A stretch of 64,000 nt of DNA from Tardiphaga sp. 709 (GTDB lineage: Bacteria > Pseudomonadota > Alphaproteobacteria > Rhizobiales > Xanthobacteraceae), in contig NZ_CP135529.1 in NCBI RefSeq assembly GCF_032401055.1, positions 2,170,001 to 2,234,000 on the forward strand, in the 5' to 3' direction. Positions 7,919-17,137 of this stretch are shown in pieces (within the stretch, counting starts at the first letter, position 1; each line of letters opens with the position of its first letter). The notes beneath the pieces are model-generated. The model was not told where the DNA came from. It did no database searches and worked only from the letters and a program-made list of their open reading frames with translations. The position numbers were made by a program, and so were the translations under genes.

Positions 7919-9243
7919 TCCGGCGCTGCCAGCGGTAAGCTGCACCGGATTGTTGTCCATCCGTCGGCACGGATGTAGTCAAACTTACCTTCTAAGGCGC
8001 GGAGGCGCTCCTGCATCCCCGTCAGGCCCCGGCCGAATTTCGGCTCCAGGGGCGCCCTCGCACCATTATCGGCAACCTCGACCAGAATAGCTTCGTTCGT
8101 CACCTCGGTCTTCACGCTCATCTTAGACGCACCGGCATGTTTCAGGACGTTGGTGATGCCTTCCTGCAGCAAACGGTATACGGTCTGAGCGACCACACTG
8201 TCCGCCGTGACGATCCGGGGATCGATCTCGAATGTCACGGCCATTTCAGGCACCTGCGTGTGTACGTCACGCAAAAGCTTTTGAATGCTAGCATCCAGAC
8301 CCAGCTCTTCGATGAGCATTGGTCGCAGCCGCTCAAGAATGCGGCGGTTGGCGATTTGCAAAGCCTCCACCGCCTGCAGCACACGCTCCTCTCCCATGGA
8401 CCGGTTGGTGCCGCTGCCGCGGTCGTCGATCATAGCAGTAACGTTAGCCCGGATAGCAAACAGAAGCGGACCAAGTTCATCGTGCAACTCACGCGAGATG
8501 TCACGTCGCTCCTCATCTTGGATGGAGATCATCCTTCGTAATAGACTTCGGTTCTCTGAACTGAGGCGACCGAGAGTCAAAGCAAGCTCGTTCACGGACA
8601 AGCAGCTTTCCCGAACTTCAGGGGGGCCGGAACAATCGACTTTCTTCGAGAAGTCACCAGTGCGGAGCCGTGCCAGCCCCTCAGCGAGATCGCGTAAGGG
8701 CTGCAGCGCTGCGCCAATCGTCACAAACGACAAGAGGCCGGCAAGCAATGCCATGCCGACGAGTGACCCGAGAAGCGAGAGAAAGCCGATCCATTTCTCG
8801 TAGATCTGCGCAGAGAGATCTGGTTCGAAAATAAGATCGCCGACCCGGCGACCTTGGACCAGGACGGGAATATGCTGCGCAAGGTCAGGCACGAACAGCG
8901 CTTTCACGAACCATTCCGGGACCCTGCCGGACGTCTTGCCCTGCTCCGGTGCATGCACCTCGCCATCACGGCGAAACCGGATCGCGTCCGCAGGTGTCGA
9001 ACCGAGCTGATCGACGAACGCCGCAAGGATTGCGTCGGGTCTTGTGGAGGCCGCGAGAGCGGCGTTCAAACCCGCCGCGACGGTGATTGCCGACCGCGCC
9101 GATGGCTCGTTTTCCTCCAAAATTTGATCCGAGGAGAAAATCCATAGCAAAGCGAGGCCGGCAATCAGGGCGCTCAGAAACATGCCGCCCAGCAGCACGC
9201 AAATGCGTGCACGCAGCGACAAAGTCGTCCACATTGGAATCAT
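7915..9243 (-). CDS. Membrane sensor histidine kinase (NarX/DegS-type, HisKA_3)
   Basis: 442 aa from the ATG at 9243 (the open frame extends to 9333). Two membrane segments (about 10-32 and 160-185) enclose a periplasmic sensor region; a HAMP follows, then a HisKA_3 dimerisation box with EERRDISRELHDELG and an HATPase_c domain ending in GRGLTGMQERLRALEG. It should phosphorylate a NarL-type regulator; the divergent gene at 9327 is exactly that, with starts 84 bases apart. The signal sensed is not evident. Confidence 0.88.
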   Translation of the reverse strand: MIPMWTTLSLRARICVLLGGMFLSALIAGLALLWIFSSDQILEENEPSARSAITVAAGLNAALAASTRPDAILAAFVDQLGSTPADAIRFRRDGEVHAPEQGKTSGRVPEWFVKALFVPDLAQHIPVLVQGRRVGDLIFEPDLSAQIYEKWIGFLSLLGSLVGMALLAGLLSFVTIGAALQPLRDLAEGLARLRTGDFSKKVDCSGPPEVRESCLSVNELALTLGRLSSENRSLLRRMISIQDEERRDISRELHDELGPLLFAIRANVTAMIDDRGSGTNRSMGEERVLQAVEALQIANRRILERLRPMLIEELGLDASIQKLLRDVHTQVPEMAVTFEIDPRIVTADSVVAQTVYRLLQEGITNVLKHAGASKMSVKTEVTNEAILVEVADNGARAPLEPKFGRGLTGMQERLRALEGKFDYIRADGWTTIRCSLPLAAPD

Positions 9244-9326
9244 TAAATTGGTCAACCCGGCACCATTCCTCTGGTCAAAGCGTTGAAATCCAATATGGAT
9301 AGCATAATTGCGAGATTGTCCCGCCG

Positions 9327-9959
9327 ATGGCACAGCCTGTGAAGCTCCTGATTGTCGATGACCACCCCGTCGTGGTGTCGGGCTGCCGTTCGCTGTTTGC
9401 GTCGGACCCTACAATATCCATCGATGAGGCGGTCGATGAGAAATCGGGGCACCGCGCCTATCTATCTAAACGGCCCGACGTAACGATCATCGACATCAAT
9501 CTGCCGGATCTATCCGGCTTCGAGTTGATGCGTCGTATCCGCAAGGATGATCCCGACGCGCGTATTATCATGTTCAGCATGAATGACGATCCAGCCTTTG
9601 TGGTCCGAGCTATCGAGCTCGGTGCCCAAGGCTATGTCTCTAAGGGCGACGATCCGCGCCTGCTCATCAAGGCAGTACGCAAAGTGGCTGCGGGTGAGAA
9701 CTTCATTTCGCCGCATCTCGCAAAGACAGTAACGTTCTCAGGCGCTGCTATCCGGGCAAATCCGGCCACCAGCATGTCGGCCCGGGAACTGGAAATTCTT
9801 CGGCTCCTCGGCCGGGGCGACAAGATCGTTGAGGTCGCCGACGCGCTCGGCATCTCCTACAAGACGGTAGCAAATACCACGTCCCTATTGAAGCAGAAGC
9901 TGGGCGCACGGAACCACTCCGATCTTATCCGTATAGCCGTCGAGATGGGCTTAAATTAG
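9327..9959 (+). CDS. NarL/FixJ-family response regulator
   Basis: 210 aa. Receiver domain (residues 5-120) with the acidic pair VDDH at 10-12, phospho-acceptor D56 (IIDINLPDLSG) and the lysine in GYVSKGDD. A LuxR-type helix-turn-helix (about 145-205, MSARELEILRLLGRGDKIVEVADALGISYKTV split over two helices) follows. Cognate partner of the divergent kinase at 7915-9243. A DNA-binding transcription factor; its target genes cannot be read from the sequence. Confidence 0.92.
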   Translation: MAQPVKLLIVDDHPVVVSGCRSLFASDPTISIDEAVDEKSGHRAYLSKRPDVTIIDINLPDLSGFELMRRIRKDDPDARIIMFSMNDDPAFVVRAIELGAQGYVSKGDDPRLLIKAVRKVAAGENFISPHLAKTVTFSGAAIRANPATSMSARELEILRLLGRGDKIVEVADALGISYKTVANTTSLLKQKLGARNHSDLIRIAVEMGLN

Positions 9960-10226
9960 AGTTCTTCACGATCAAGTCTTGGCCACTTCTTTCGGCACAG
10001 CTCCAGCCGCAGGCTTAAAGCCTAAGGACGTGGATCGACAAGTGGCTAGGGTTCCTATGACATGGGAGAAAGTGCGGCTACAGTCTTAGGGAGGCGCGAC
10101 GCCTGTCGCCGGATCCGCGCGAAATTCACTGTGGAAACGCTGCTGCATTGCGTGCGTGGGCGCAGCGCAACAACAGCGCCAGGCGCGGAACGAGTGGCGG
10201 ACGCTTAATCGCGTCCGCCGGACTTA
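9960..10226. other. Intergenic, no gene supported
   Basis: Sits between the response regulator and the convergent Gly/His-rich gene. No convincing frame, hairpin with T tract or repeat found. Confidence 0.4.
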
Positions 10227-10472
10227 TCACCAATGATGACGATGACCGCGGCCGCGGCTCCAGCCGTAATGATGCCCGCGCCCGCGGGACCAGCCGTAAT
10301 GATGTCCGCGTCCACCGCGATGCATGTGGCCATGACCATGACCGTGGCCGCCCTTTATCTCGATTGCATCGCCCGAAGCTGTCATCGGCGCTAGCGGCAT
10401 AGCGGCCACGGCCGCTCCACTTCCCGCCGTCAACAAAAGGGCCGCGACCCCGGCGATCATCATCCGTTTCAT
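10227..10472 (-). CDS. Small exported Gly/His-rich protein
   Basis: 81 aa from the ATG at 10472, preceded by AAGGAGAGCAAT (strong binding site). Signal peptide to about residue 24 (AVAA). The mature end is GHGHGHGHMHRGGRGHHYG followed by a tandem GHHYGWSRGR repeat; histidines make up about one fifth of it. This suggests metal binding (Ni, Cu or Zn) or a structural role in the periplasm, an inference from composition only. Confidence 0.7.
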   Translation of the reverse strand: MKRMMIAGVAALLLTAGSGAAVAAMPLAPMTASGDAIEIKGGHGHGHGHMHRGGRGHHYGWSRGRGHHYGWSRGRGHRHHW

Positions 10473-10635
10473 ATTGCTCTCCTTTGACCGCACCATGCGG
10501 CCGTTGACACAAGTTCCCGGGTTGCGATGGGTTCCTGAGCTCGGCGTTACGAGGCCAACTGCTGTCATCAGTGCGTCTTTTGGAATATGGCGCCGCCCGT
10601 ATTGCTTCTTTTACCCGGAGTTGTCATCCAAGAAC

Positions 10636-10661
10636 GGAACCAAGAAACTGCTTTCGCTGTT
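10636..10661 (+). promoter_or_regulatory. Weak EcfG-type promoter candidate
   Basis: GGAAC, 18 bases, GTT; one base longer than the common spacing. It lies 46 bases before the start at 10707. Confidence 0.35.
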
Positions 10662-10706
10662 GTTGCGCAAGACCGAATGAGCGGTCTCGACAGTGGAGGT
10701 CATAAA

Positions 10707-11426
10707 ATGAATAGGAGATTGATAGGATCGGCTGCGGCCATTGCCTTGATTGCCACGACTGCTTTCGCTCTGGCGCAGGGCGGCGGGGCGAGCGGATCAA
10801 AGGGCGGCGATGCACCTGCCGCATCAGCACCGCGGGCCGGCGAGGCTCCTTCGACCAACATGCCCGCTGCAAAGGGGACTGCGAGTGACGCCAAGTCGAT
10901 GACCGATTCCAGATCTGCACCTGATGCCAAGGCGGCCTCCGACCAGAAGGCCGCGCCTGCCAAACCAGCAACGACCGCCCAGGATAAGCCTGCCGTCGCT
11001 CCGTCGGATAAAGCCGGGACCTCTGCGCAAGAGCGCCCCGACACCAAGGGCGCGAAGTCCGCGACGGACACCAAGTCGACAACTGATACCAAGGCTGCCA
11101 CTGACGCGAAAACCGGCGACGGCAAGGCCGGCTCCGCGTCTACGACGGGCAATGCCGCGACGTCTGCAACCGTTGCCCTTCCTGCTGAAAAGCGCACGCA
11201 GATCACTAGTGCGATCCGGCAAGAAAAGGTCGAGGAAGTTCGCAATGTGAACTTCAACATCTCAGTAGGCGTGACGGTACCGTCTACAGTGCGCGTGCAC
11301 CCGCTCCCAACGCGAGTGATCGAAATCTATCCAGAATGGCGCGGATACGACTTCATTCTGGTCAATGGTCGTTACGTTATCCTTCGACCGCAGACGCATG
11401 AGATCGTCTACATCATCGAAGGTTAG
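10707..11426 (+). CDS. DUF1236 domain exported protein with Ala/Lys/Asp-rich linker
   Basis: 239 aa from the ATG at 10707, six bases after GGAGGT. Signal peptide (1-23, ending ALAQ), then about 135 residues of low-complexity linker in which short units such as SATDTKS and TDTKAATDA recur, then a folded C-terminal part with a DUF1236 motif (VRVHPLPTRVIEIYPEW, GRYVILRPQTHEIVYIIEG). The linker is probably disordered and may span the periplasm or peptidoglycan. Function unknown. Confidence 0.78.
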   Translation: MNRRLIGSAAAIALIATTAFALAQGGGASGSKGGDAPAASAPRAGEAPSTNMPAAKGTASDAKSMTDSRSAPDAKAASDQKAAPAKPATTAQDKPAVAPSDKAGTSAQERPDTKGAKSATDTKSTTDTKAATDAKTGDGKAGSASTTGNAATSATVALPAEKRTQITSAIRQEKVEEVRNVNFNISVGVTVPSTVRVHPLPTRVIEIYPEWRGYDFILVNGRYVILRPQTHEIVYIIEG

Positions 11427-11474
11427 GCCCGGCGCCGCCTTGTGGCGCTAGACACTCGTTCCTCGTTCACTCTA

Positions 11475-11511
11475 CTGCCCCGGGTCCACATCCGCGGGCA
11501 GTTTTTTTTGG
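11475..11511 (+). terminator. Rho-independent terminator
   Basis: CTGCCCCGG and CCGCGGGCAG form an imperfect stem followed by eight T. It lies about 50 bases after the DUF1236 gene. Confidence 0.75.
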
Positions 11512-11538
11512 CCTTGTGCGGATCAATGCAGCTACAGC

Positions 11539-11563
11539 GGAACGATTGCCACTTTATCCCGTT
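11539..11563 (+). promoter_or_regulatory. EcfG-type promoter (perfect core)
   Basis: GGAAC, 16 bases, CGTT, a full match to the EcfG pattern, 30 bases before the ATG at 11594. Confidence 0.65.
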
Positions 11564-11593
11564 GGCGTCTCGGTTGAACAAGGGAGCTTGAAG

Positions 11594-11834
11594 ATGAAGT
11601 TATCAACTTACGCATTTGCCGCTGCCGTCGTGGCGACCATAACTACCCCGACCTTTGCAAGTGCGCAGGACGTGCGCGTTCGCATCGGCGAGGATCACGG
11701 AATGTCCCGCGACTATGACCGCGGCTACCGCGGCCCCTCGCGCGGAATATCGCCGCGATCATGGATGGCACCGCGGCTGGCGCAATCGCGACCGGGTGGT
11801 AGTGATTAAGCAGCGCCGTCATCGTTGGGATTGA
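11594..11834 (+). pseudogene. Small exported Arg/His-rich protein, frameshifted
   Basis: ATG at 11594 after AGGGAGCTTGAAG. Signal peptide (1-24, ending ASAQ), then DVRVRIGEDHG and DYDRGYRG. As written the frame ends at 11809 with an unrelated tail. One base less in the CCCC run at 11733-11736 restores the frame to EYRRDHGWHRGWRNRDRVVV and then IKQRRHRWD, stopping at 11834 right before the terminator; this ending is characteristic of the family. So it is either a single-base assembly error or a recent +1 mutation. Confidence 0.6.
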
Positions 11835-11843
11835 TCCTAGGAA

Positions 11844-11872
11844 GTGGCCCGCATGGGCCACCTCCTCCTTTT
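11844..11872 (+). terminator. Rho-independent terminator
   Basis: GTGGCCC, GCAT loop, GGGCCAC, then a pyrimidine-rich CTCCTCCTTTT. It follows the restored stop of the gene at 11594 by nine bases, which supports the longer frame. Confidence 0.7.
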
Positions 11873-11889
11873 CTGACAAGGTTATCCGC

Positions 11890-12378
11890 ATGACTTTTCT
11901 AAGGACATTCGATCGACGTGCAGCTGGCTTAATCATCTTCGCTGGTTTCATCACGTTAGCATTTGCGACCCAGGGCTCCGCGGTGCCTAATGCCCCCGCA
12001 GGAGCTTCTGACGCGCTAATCGCATCAGGCAGAGCGCCTATGGACCAAGACGCCGCACGGGTTTCGCAAACTGCTGCCGATAGCGTGTGCGAAAAGCAAA
12101 ACTGGCCATACTACTCCGAAGAATGCCTGCGCGGCGAAGGCGGCGGATCCGCTCCGCGTCAAGTTCACCTACAACCGGCTGCTGTCGAGCCGGCGAAGCC
12201 GACACCTATCCTCGCCTCTACAAACACCGCCGAGCGCAAGCCAACTGAGTTCCGCCAAGTCACAGAAACGCCCCGCCGGCGTAAGATGCGCCAGACGCCG
12301 CACTATGCAAGCCGGCGCATTTCAAGGCCACAAGTGATGCAACCTGAGGATTCCGAGCAACTACCCTTGACCTGGTGA
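11890..12378 (+). CDS. Hypothetical exported protein
   Basis: 162 aa. An N-terminal positively charged stretch and hydrophobic segment (residues 9-30) act as a signal peptide or anchor. A conserved-looking cysteine pair lies in VCEKQNWPYYSEECLRG near residues 72-88, followed by a Pro/Thr/Arg-rich, probably disordered tail. No function can be given. Confidence 0.65.
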   Translation: MTFLRTFDRRAAGLIIFAGFITLAFATQGSAVPNAPAGASDALIASGRAPMDQDAARVSQTAADSVCEKQNWPYYSEECLRGEGGGSAPRQVHLQPAAVEPAKPTPILASTNTAERKPTEFRQVTETPRRRKMRQTPHYASRRISRPQVMQPEDSEQLPLTW

Positions 12379-12552
12379 GCTTGCTACAGCGTTTGCGCGT
12401 AAGGATTGTTGGGCTATTGAGCGTCACGTCATCCATGGGTGCCAAGAAATGTGGCCCCTGGCGTGACCAAGCGCTCGACCCATAAATTACCATCGCAAAA
12501 CGCGGGTCTGCCTTGAATTTGCACGGCATGTTGTGGAAGGTCGCACCGGAAA

Positions 12553-13014
12553 ATGGATTCAATAGTGTCAAACAACGAACGTCGCAGCGGATTTTCCCGC
12601 TTTTTTGGAGACCTTGCTAACAAGACTTCTCAACTCGCGGGTCGAGCCACGACGTTCATCGTCGCAGCCGCCGTCGTGATCATTTGGGCCGTGACCGGTC
12701 CTCTGTTCGGTTACTCGGACACGTGGCAGCTTGTCATCAACACTGGGACGACGATTGTGACGTTCTTGATGGTCTTTCTCATCCAGAACTCTCAGAACCG
12801 AGACAGCGCCGCCATTCAGGTGAAGCTAGACGAACTCATCCGAACGAGTGCCGCTCATAACTCATTCGTCGGCATCGAGCATCTGACCGACGAGGAATTA
12901 GAGGATATCCGGACCAAGTGCGAGGCACGTGCTGCTGCCGAGAAGGTCGGTGAAAGGACTGTGCAACGCATGGGCGAGAAAGCTCGCGAAGCCGCGGACG
13001 CCGCTGGGTCCTGA
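12553..13014 (+). CDS. Low-affinity iron permease family protein
   Basis: 153 aa. Two hydrophobic segments (about 36-58 and 66-84) with VIIWAVTGPLFGYSDTWQL and FLMVFLIQNSQNRDS, the signature of the Iron_permease family (PF04120), then a cytoplasmic tail with KLDELIRTS and EHLTDEELE. In this family transport of iron is assumed by homology to a fungal permease and is unproven in bacteria. Stands alone on the plus strand. Confidence 0.82.
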   Translation: MDSIVSNNERRSGFSRFFGDLANKTSQLAGRATTFIVAAAVVIIWAVTGPLFGYSDTWQLVINTGTTIVTFLMVFLIQNSQNRDSAAIQVKLDELIRTSAAHNSFVGIEHLTDEELEDIRTKCEARAAAEKVGERTVQRMGEKAREAADAAGS

Positions 13015-13595
13015 TGGACGGATGATGAGGGTTCCGTCCTGGCTTCGCACCCCCCCTCATCGTAACTTTCGTCGTCGCCATGTCCATACGCCGGCTCAGG
13101 ACTAGACGACGCTCGGCATCCTGCCGAACTGGGTCCGGCGGTGAAGATCGACGGCCTCGGGACATTCCTGACCAAGACGGTCGCCTGATCATGGACGTCG
13201 TCGGACCACCGAATGTTCGACGACCGCCGGCCGCAGCTGCACCTGTCAGTCTTACTGCTCAACCGTGCGAGAACATTGAGTCGGTTTAGCTCCCGCTTGC
13301 CAATCAATCCGACTCTCATGGACGACAGCCTCCAGCGTCCCGAAAAGAGCCGGAAACTGATGAGCTCTGCTGACATTCTAGCTTTGCTGCTAGCAGGCCT
13401 ATTCGCCGTTTGCACGCGAGTTCGTTTTTACCGCCCGAAGGCCATCCCGACGGGCGCCTTCGGCCACAATCATCTTTTCCCGGTTGGGGAATACGTTCGA
13501 GGCCGAGAAGAGACAAGCGAGCGATGAGGATGCGCCGCAACCCCTGGCGGCAGGTAGAGCCACCGTCGCTCGAGGCCGCGAGCCTCAACGCGTCG
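13015..13595. other. Intergenic, no gene supported
   Basis: Contains an inverted repeat GATGAGGG / CCCTCATC (13024-13061) just behind the permease gene, possibly a weak terminator, and CCGAAGGC / GCCTTCGG near 13437-13464. No convincing coding frame. Confidence 0.4.
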
Positions 13596-13621
13596 GGAAC
13601 AATAAGCAATATTCGAGAGTT
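13596..13621 (+). promoter_or_regulatory. Weak EcfG-type promoter candidate
   Basis: GGAAC, 18 bases, GTT, about 110 bases before the small gene at 13731. Spacing is one base off the common value, so evidence is weak. Confidence 0.3.
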
Positions 13622-13730
13622 TGAAAACGCAGGGCAAAAAATTCGATTCATGCAGACGGGCGAGCGATTGCTTTTGAATACAGCGGTGAGGACTGCAGGC
13701 TCTGACGGTAACAAAACGAGGAGAAGAACG

Positions 13731-13805
13731 ATGAATGGTTTGATTTATCTGGTGGGATTAATCGTCGTCATCTTGGCCGTGTTGTCATTCTTCGGGCTGC
13801 GCTGA
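13731..13805 (+). CDS. 24-residue membrane protein
   Basis: ATG at 13731, preceded by GAGGAGAAGAACG. Encodes MNGLIYLVGLIVVILAVLSF plus FGLR, a single hydrophobic helix. It is one base upstream of the larger membrane protein at 13807 and almost certainly co-translated with it. Tiny proteins of this shape recur in Bradyrhizobium; a role as a helper of the downstream protein is inference. Confidence 0.6.
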   Translation: MNGLIYLVGLIVVILAVLSFFGLR

Positions 13806-13806
13806 G

Positions 13807-14670
13807 ATGATTAAATCGATTGAACCTGCCGCAGCTTCCATTGAAGTCCCGTCAAGGTATTTGAGCTGGACGCCAGTAATCCTCGGTGCCCTCATAGCGA
13901 CCGCGCTTTCGTCAATTCTGCTGGCCTTTGGCGTAACGATCGGACTTGGCGTTTCATCCACGGCTCCGACTTGGCGGGACGCCTCCGCTGCGCTTTGGAT
14001 ATTGTCGGGACTTTATCTCATTCTCCAAGCCGCGCTGAGTTTCGGAGTGGGAGGCTATATTGCCGGGCGGACAAATGTCGGTCTCGCTGCTTTGGATACC
14101 GCCGAAATTGAACAGCGCGATGGTCTACATGGACTCGCTGCGTGGGCGCTTGCCGTTGTTCTTGGCGTAGCGCTTGCGGCCTTCATTGGAAGCGCGACAC
14201 TAACACGGCCGAACAGTAACGGATCGTCAGCACGCACCAGCGCTGCGGAGCCTTTGCTAAGCTACGAGATCGACCGCCTGTTCAGGCCCTTGCGTCGCGC
14301 CGCAAACGTAGACCTTCTGCAGGAACGTGCGGAGGCGGGAAGAATTCTCTTGACCTCGTCGAGCCACTCGGGAATGAGCAGCGAGGATCGATCTTATCTT
14401 GCTCAACTCGTTGCCGCGAACACCGGTCTCGCCGGCGCAGAGGCGGAAAAACGGGTCGATGCCGCGATTGCAACCTCTCAAGCGTCGATAGCCAAATCTC
14501 GACGGAGTTCAGTGATCCTGGCCTTCTCCGTCGCGGCGGCCATATTGCTGGGCGCTGTGATCGCGGTGGCCGCCGCCAGCGTCGGCGGCAGCCACCGCGA
14601 CGGCGCAGCGATGCCGCATTGGATGGGTGCTCGCGGATCTGGAGCTGCCTATCGACGTGAGGTCGCGTGA
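13807..14670 (+). CDS. Multi-pass membrane protein (annotated PhnA-like in Rhizobiales)
   Basis: 287 aa. Membrane segments near residues 18-45, 60-85, 105-125 and 235-260; the opening YLSWTPVILGALIATALSS and the VGGYIAGRTN motif match a Rhizobiales family usually named PhnA-like, with no real link to phosphonate metabolism. A 100-residue soluble loop lies between the third and fourth segments. It directly follows the 24-residue membrane peptide gene. Function unknown. Confidence 0.65.
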   Translation: MIKSIEPAAASIEVPSRYLSWTPVILGALIATALSSILLAFGVTIGLGVSSTAPTWRDASAALWILSGLYLILQAALSFGVGGYIAGRTNVGLAALDTAEIEQRDGLHGLAAWALAVVLGVALAAFIGSATLTRPNSNGSSARTSAAEPLLSYEIDRLFRPLRRAANVDLLQERAEAGRILLTSSSHSGMSSEDRSYLAQLVAANTGLAGAEAEKRVDAAIATSQASIAKSRRSSVILAFSVAAAILLGAVIAVAAASVGGSHRDGAAMPHWMGARGSGAAYRREVA

Positions 14671-15315
14671 GTTAGGTGGAACGTAGTAGATCGAATTGAA
14701 TGCGCCGATCTTCTCGCTAACCTTGGCTGCCGCAAGTCTTATACTGAACAGCGGCTAAGGCGGACGACGGGGGCTTTAGATTTCGCTTGGATATGTTAGG
14801 CCAAGCCGTTCGATGGCGCGTATGACGCCTGTGGGCGAAACCTGAAGCAAGCCGTCTACGCGAGCCACATGCGGGCTGGAGGTCACTCACAGCAAGGCAC
14901 TGAACCTCACAATGGCCGTGCGCCAAGACCGGCCGTTTCGCCGGTCGGGTGTTGTAAGACGACGAGTTGCCTTTCGTTGCCGCGCGGATTCGCCACTGCT
15001 GACGGGCGCGATCTGGTGAACCCTCTAGTCGAGTAATTCTTGCTTAGACGCGGCTAGACCCATTATTTTGTTGCCTGCGCGCGAGCTTCGCGGCGCTGAA
15101 GGTGAACTACATCAATGCCGGGGATCGGCTTGAGAAATTAATAAATTCCGCGCAGAACGCCTTGACTTAAAGCTGATTTCTGCCGTGTGGGCCCCTCCCG
15201 CGGGCCACGATCTTTGGACCATTACTGATGTTGTGACGGCAAAGGCACCTCATTGGTTTGTTAGTTGCTAGCGTAGTTCATATGGAAATCTTTCATTTTG
15301 CGGAGGATCACAAAG
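14671..15315. other. Intergenic, no gene supported
   Basis: 645 bases between convergent genes. Reading frames are short and without signal peptide, domain or binding site. Possibly eroded sequence. Confidence 0.4.
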
Positions 15316-16458
15316 TTACTGCGGCACTGGCCGGAAGATCCACTCGCGCCACACGGTCAGTAGTGCTGCCATAATGACAGGCCCTAGGAATAAGCCGAAC
15401 AGGCCAAACGCAGCAATACCTCCGAAGATACCAACAAATGCTAGAAGAAAGGGAAGTCGCGCCGAACCACCGACCAGAGTGGGCCATACGAAGTGATCGC
15501 CAGCAAGCATAACGATCGCACCCCATAGAAACACCCCAGCGGCCGCAAACCCACTGCCTTCGCCGGAGACCAAGACTAATGCCGCCGCGGTGAAAGCCAA
15601 CCAGGCTCCGAACGGTAACATCGCGAATGCTATGGTTATTATAGTAAACATCACGGGGGTCGGTACACCGGCGACCAAGAATCCGACACCAATAAGCAAT
15701 CCTTCGCCCACAGCGACGAGAATTGTACCGTTGACCGTGCCGCGCGTCGCTTCGACCATTTTCTCGACGAGTCCCTCTCCTGGATCGCCGATAAGGCGGT
15801 CGCACGTCTCGAGGAAACGGCTCGTGACAGCGCGACCATTACGGAGGAGGAAATACAAGGTCAGAAGCGCGAACAGCAACAGAAAAAGACGATGAAGCAG
15901 CTGTGAGCCGAATGTTTTAAACAACTCCGACGCATTATCCGCGTTAACAGTTTGAAGCCATGCCGCTGCAGCTTTTGGATCCGAAAGGTTGGCGCGCCAC
16001 CAAGTTTGCAGAGTTTCCGCAACGAGCGGTAGACGCGCGACCCAATCCGGCACCTCAACACCGCTCTCGCTGGCTTGCTTTAGCCACCTCACAAGAACGT
16101 CGCCTTGCTGCGCGATTTGGTAGATGGCAAGTGAAAGTGGAGTGAACAGCACCAAAGCCACGATTGCGGTGAAGATGAACGCTGCCAGACTTGAAGGACC
16201 TGACGAAAAGCGCCCCGCAAACTTAAGGTACAGCGGCCACAGGGCAACTGCGAGAATGGTGGCCCATATCAGGGCCGGCAGAAAAGCGGAGGCGGTCCAT
16301 GCCCCGAGGCCGAAAAGGGCCAGGGCAAGCACGACCCGGGAGTTCCTACGCGCGTCAGCTCCTAAAGGTAGAGGCTTTCGCTCTGCTTTGGGTGACGCTT
16401 GTTCGATGTGCACCATCCGTCGCTTGCGCAACGCTTCCGTTCCGGCCTTTTCTACCAT
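15316..16458 (-). CDS. AI-2E family transporter
   Basis: 380 aa with about seven or eight membrane segments and the family's central soluble region (residues 120-200). Typical stretches are ALIWATILAVALWPLYLK, the RNGRAV loop and GVPTPVMFTIITIAFAMLPF. The family includes YdiK and TqsA; substrates differ and are mostly unproven. An internal ATG (MVHIEQ, 15th codon) is an alternative start. Preceded by a GGAAC-N18-GTT element at 16485-16510. Confidence 0.88.
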   Translation of the reverse strand: MVEKAGTEALRKRRMVHIEQASPKAERKPLPLGADARRNSRVVLALALFGLGAWTASAFLPALIWATILAVALWPLYLKFAGRFSSGPSSLAAFIFTAIVALVLFTPLSLAIYQIAQQGDVLVRWLKQASESGVEVPDWVARLPLVAETLQTWWRANLSDPKAAAAWLQTVNADNASELFKTFGSQLLHRLFLLLFALLTLYFLLRNGRAVTSRFLETCDRLIGDPGEGLVEKMVEATRGTVNGTILVAVGEGLLIGVGFLVAGVPTPVMFTIITIAFAMLPFGAWLAFTAAALVLVSGEGSGFAAAGVFLWGAIVMLAGDHFVWPTLVGGSARLPFLLAFVGIFGGIAAFGLFGLFLGPVIMAALLTVWREWIFRPVPQ

Positions 16459-16484
16459 CCATCACGCCCCGTTTGTCGGGGAAG

Positions 16485-16510
16485 AACAAAAAAGACTGTC
16501 GTTAAGTTCC
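16485..16510 (-). promoter_or_regulatory. Weak EcfG-type promoter candidate
   Basis: Minus strand GGAAC, 18 bases, GTT, 27 bases before the first start of the AI-2E-type transporter gene. Confidence 0.35.
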
Positions 16511-16749
16511 AATCGGGAAAATGTTGCAATGCCATGAACGAGCACCGCATTTCGATTGTGAGGGTCGGGCGTTCGAATGGCTCCGAGTCCAACATCAATT
16601 GCCCGACCAAATTCAGCGACTTCGCTCGGTATCGGCTTCGTTCTTTTGCGGATTTACGTGCTGCATCTCGTATTTGCTAAACCCCTTCGATTAGAATCGC
16701 ACCGTAAACAAGACCGGGTCATCCCGGTCGCCCTCTCGGGCCTCGTGGG

Positions 16750-17137
16750 CTACTGAACGGTTACGCGCGCGATCCCGCCCATGCCGATTGCGTTGGCTGC
16801 TGCTCGAGACAGGTCGATGCGGCCCCTTGATGAACGGGCCGCGGTCCGTGATGCGGACCCGCACCGATCTGCCGTTGTTCTTGTTCGTGACCGTGACGTG
16901 TCTACCGAAGCGCCGGCTCTTGTGCGGGGCCATGAGGGCGTAGGTGTTGAACCGTTCGCCCGAAGCCGTCCTACGGCCGTGGTAGCCATCCCCAACGCCG
17001 TACTGGCTGGCGATGCGCGTTTCTTCCTTGGTCAACTTGACGCCAATCGAGACAACGCCTTCGAGAAAATTCTGGGCAAACGCCGGTGAATTGAAAAATG
17101 CGCACAGCAAAGCGCACGCGGAGAACAGGCGGATCAT
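16750..17137 (-). pseudogene. RlpA-like septal-ring/rare lipoprotein A family protein, frameshifted
   Basis: Signal peptide ([21 protein letters not shown]) then a double-psi beta-barrel with [43 protein letters not shown]. After IKG the frame leaves the family: the expected [20 protein letters not shown] is found one base off, ending at 16750. Dropping one base in GGCCCC (16821-16826) joins them. As given, the open frame runs on to 16691 with an unrelated tail. RlpA proteins bind or cleave denuded peptidoglycan; this copy would lose the last barrel strands unless the extra base is an assembly error. Confidence 0.75.
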
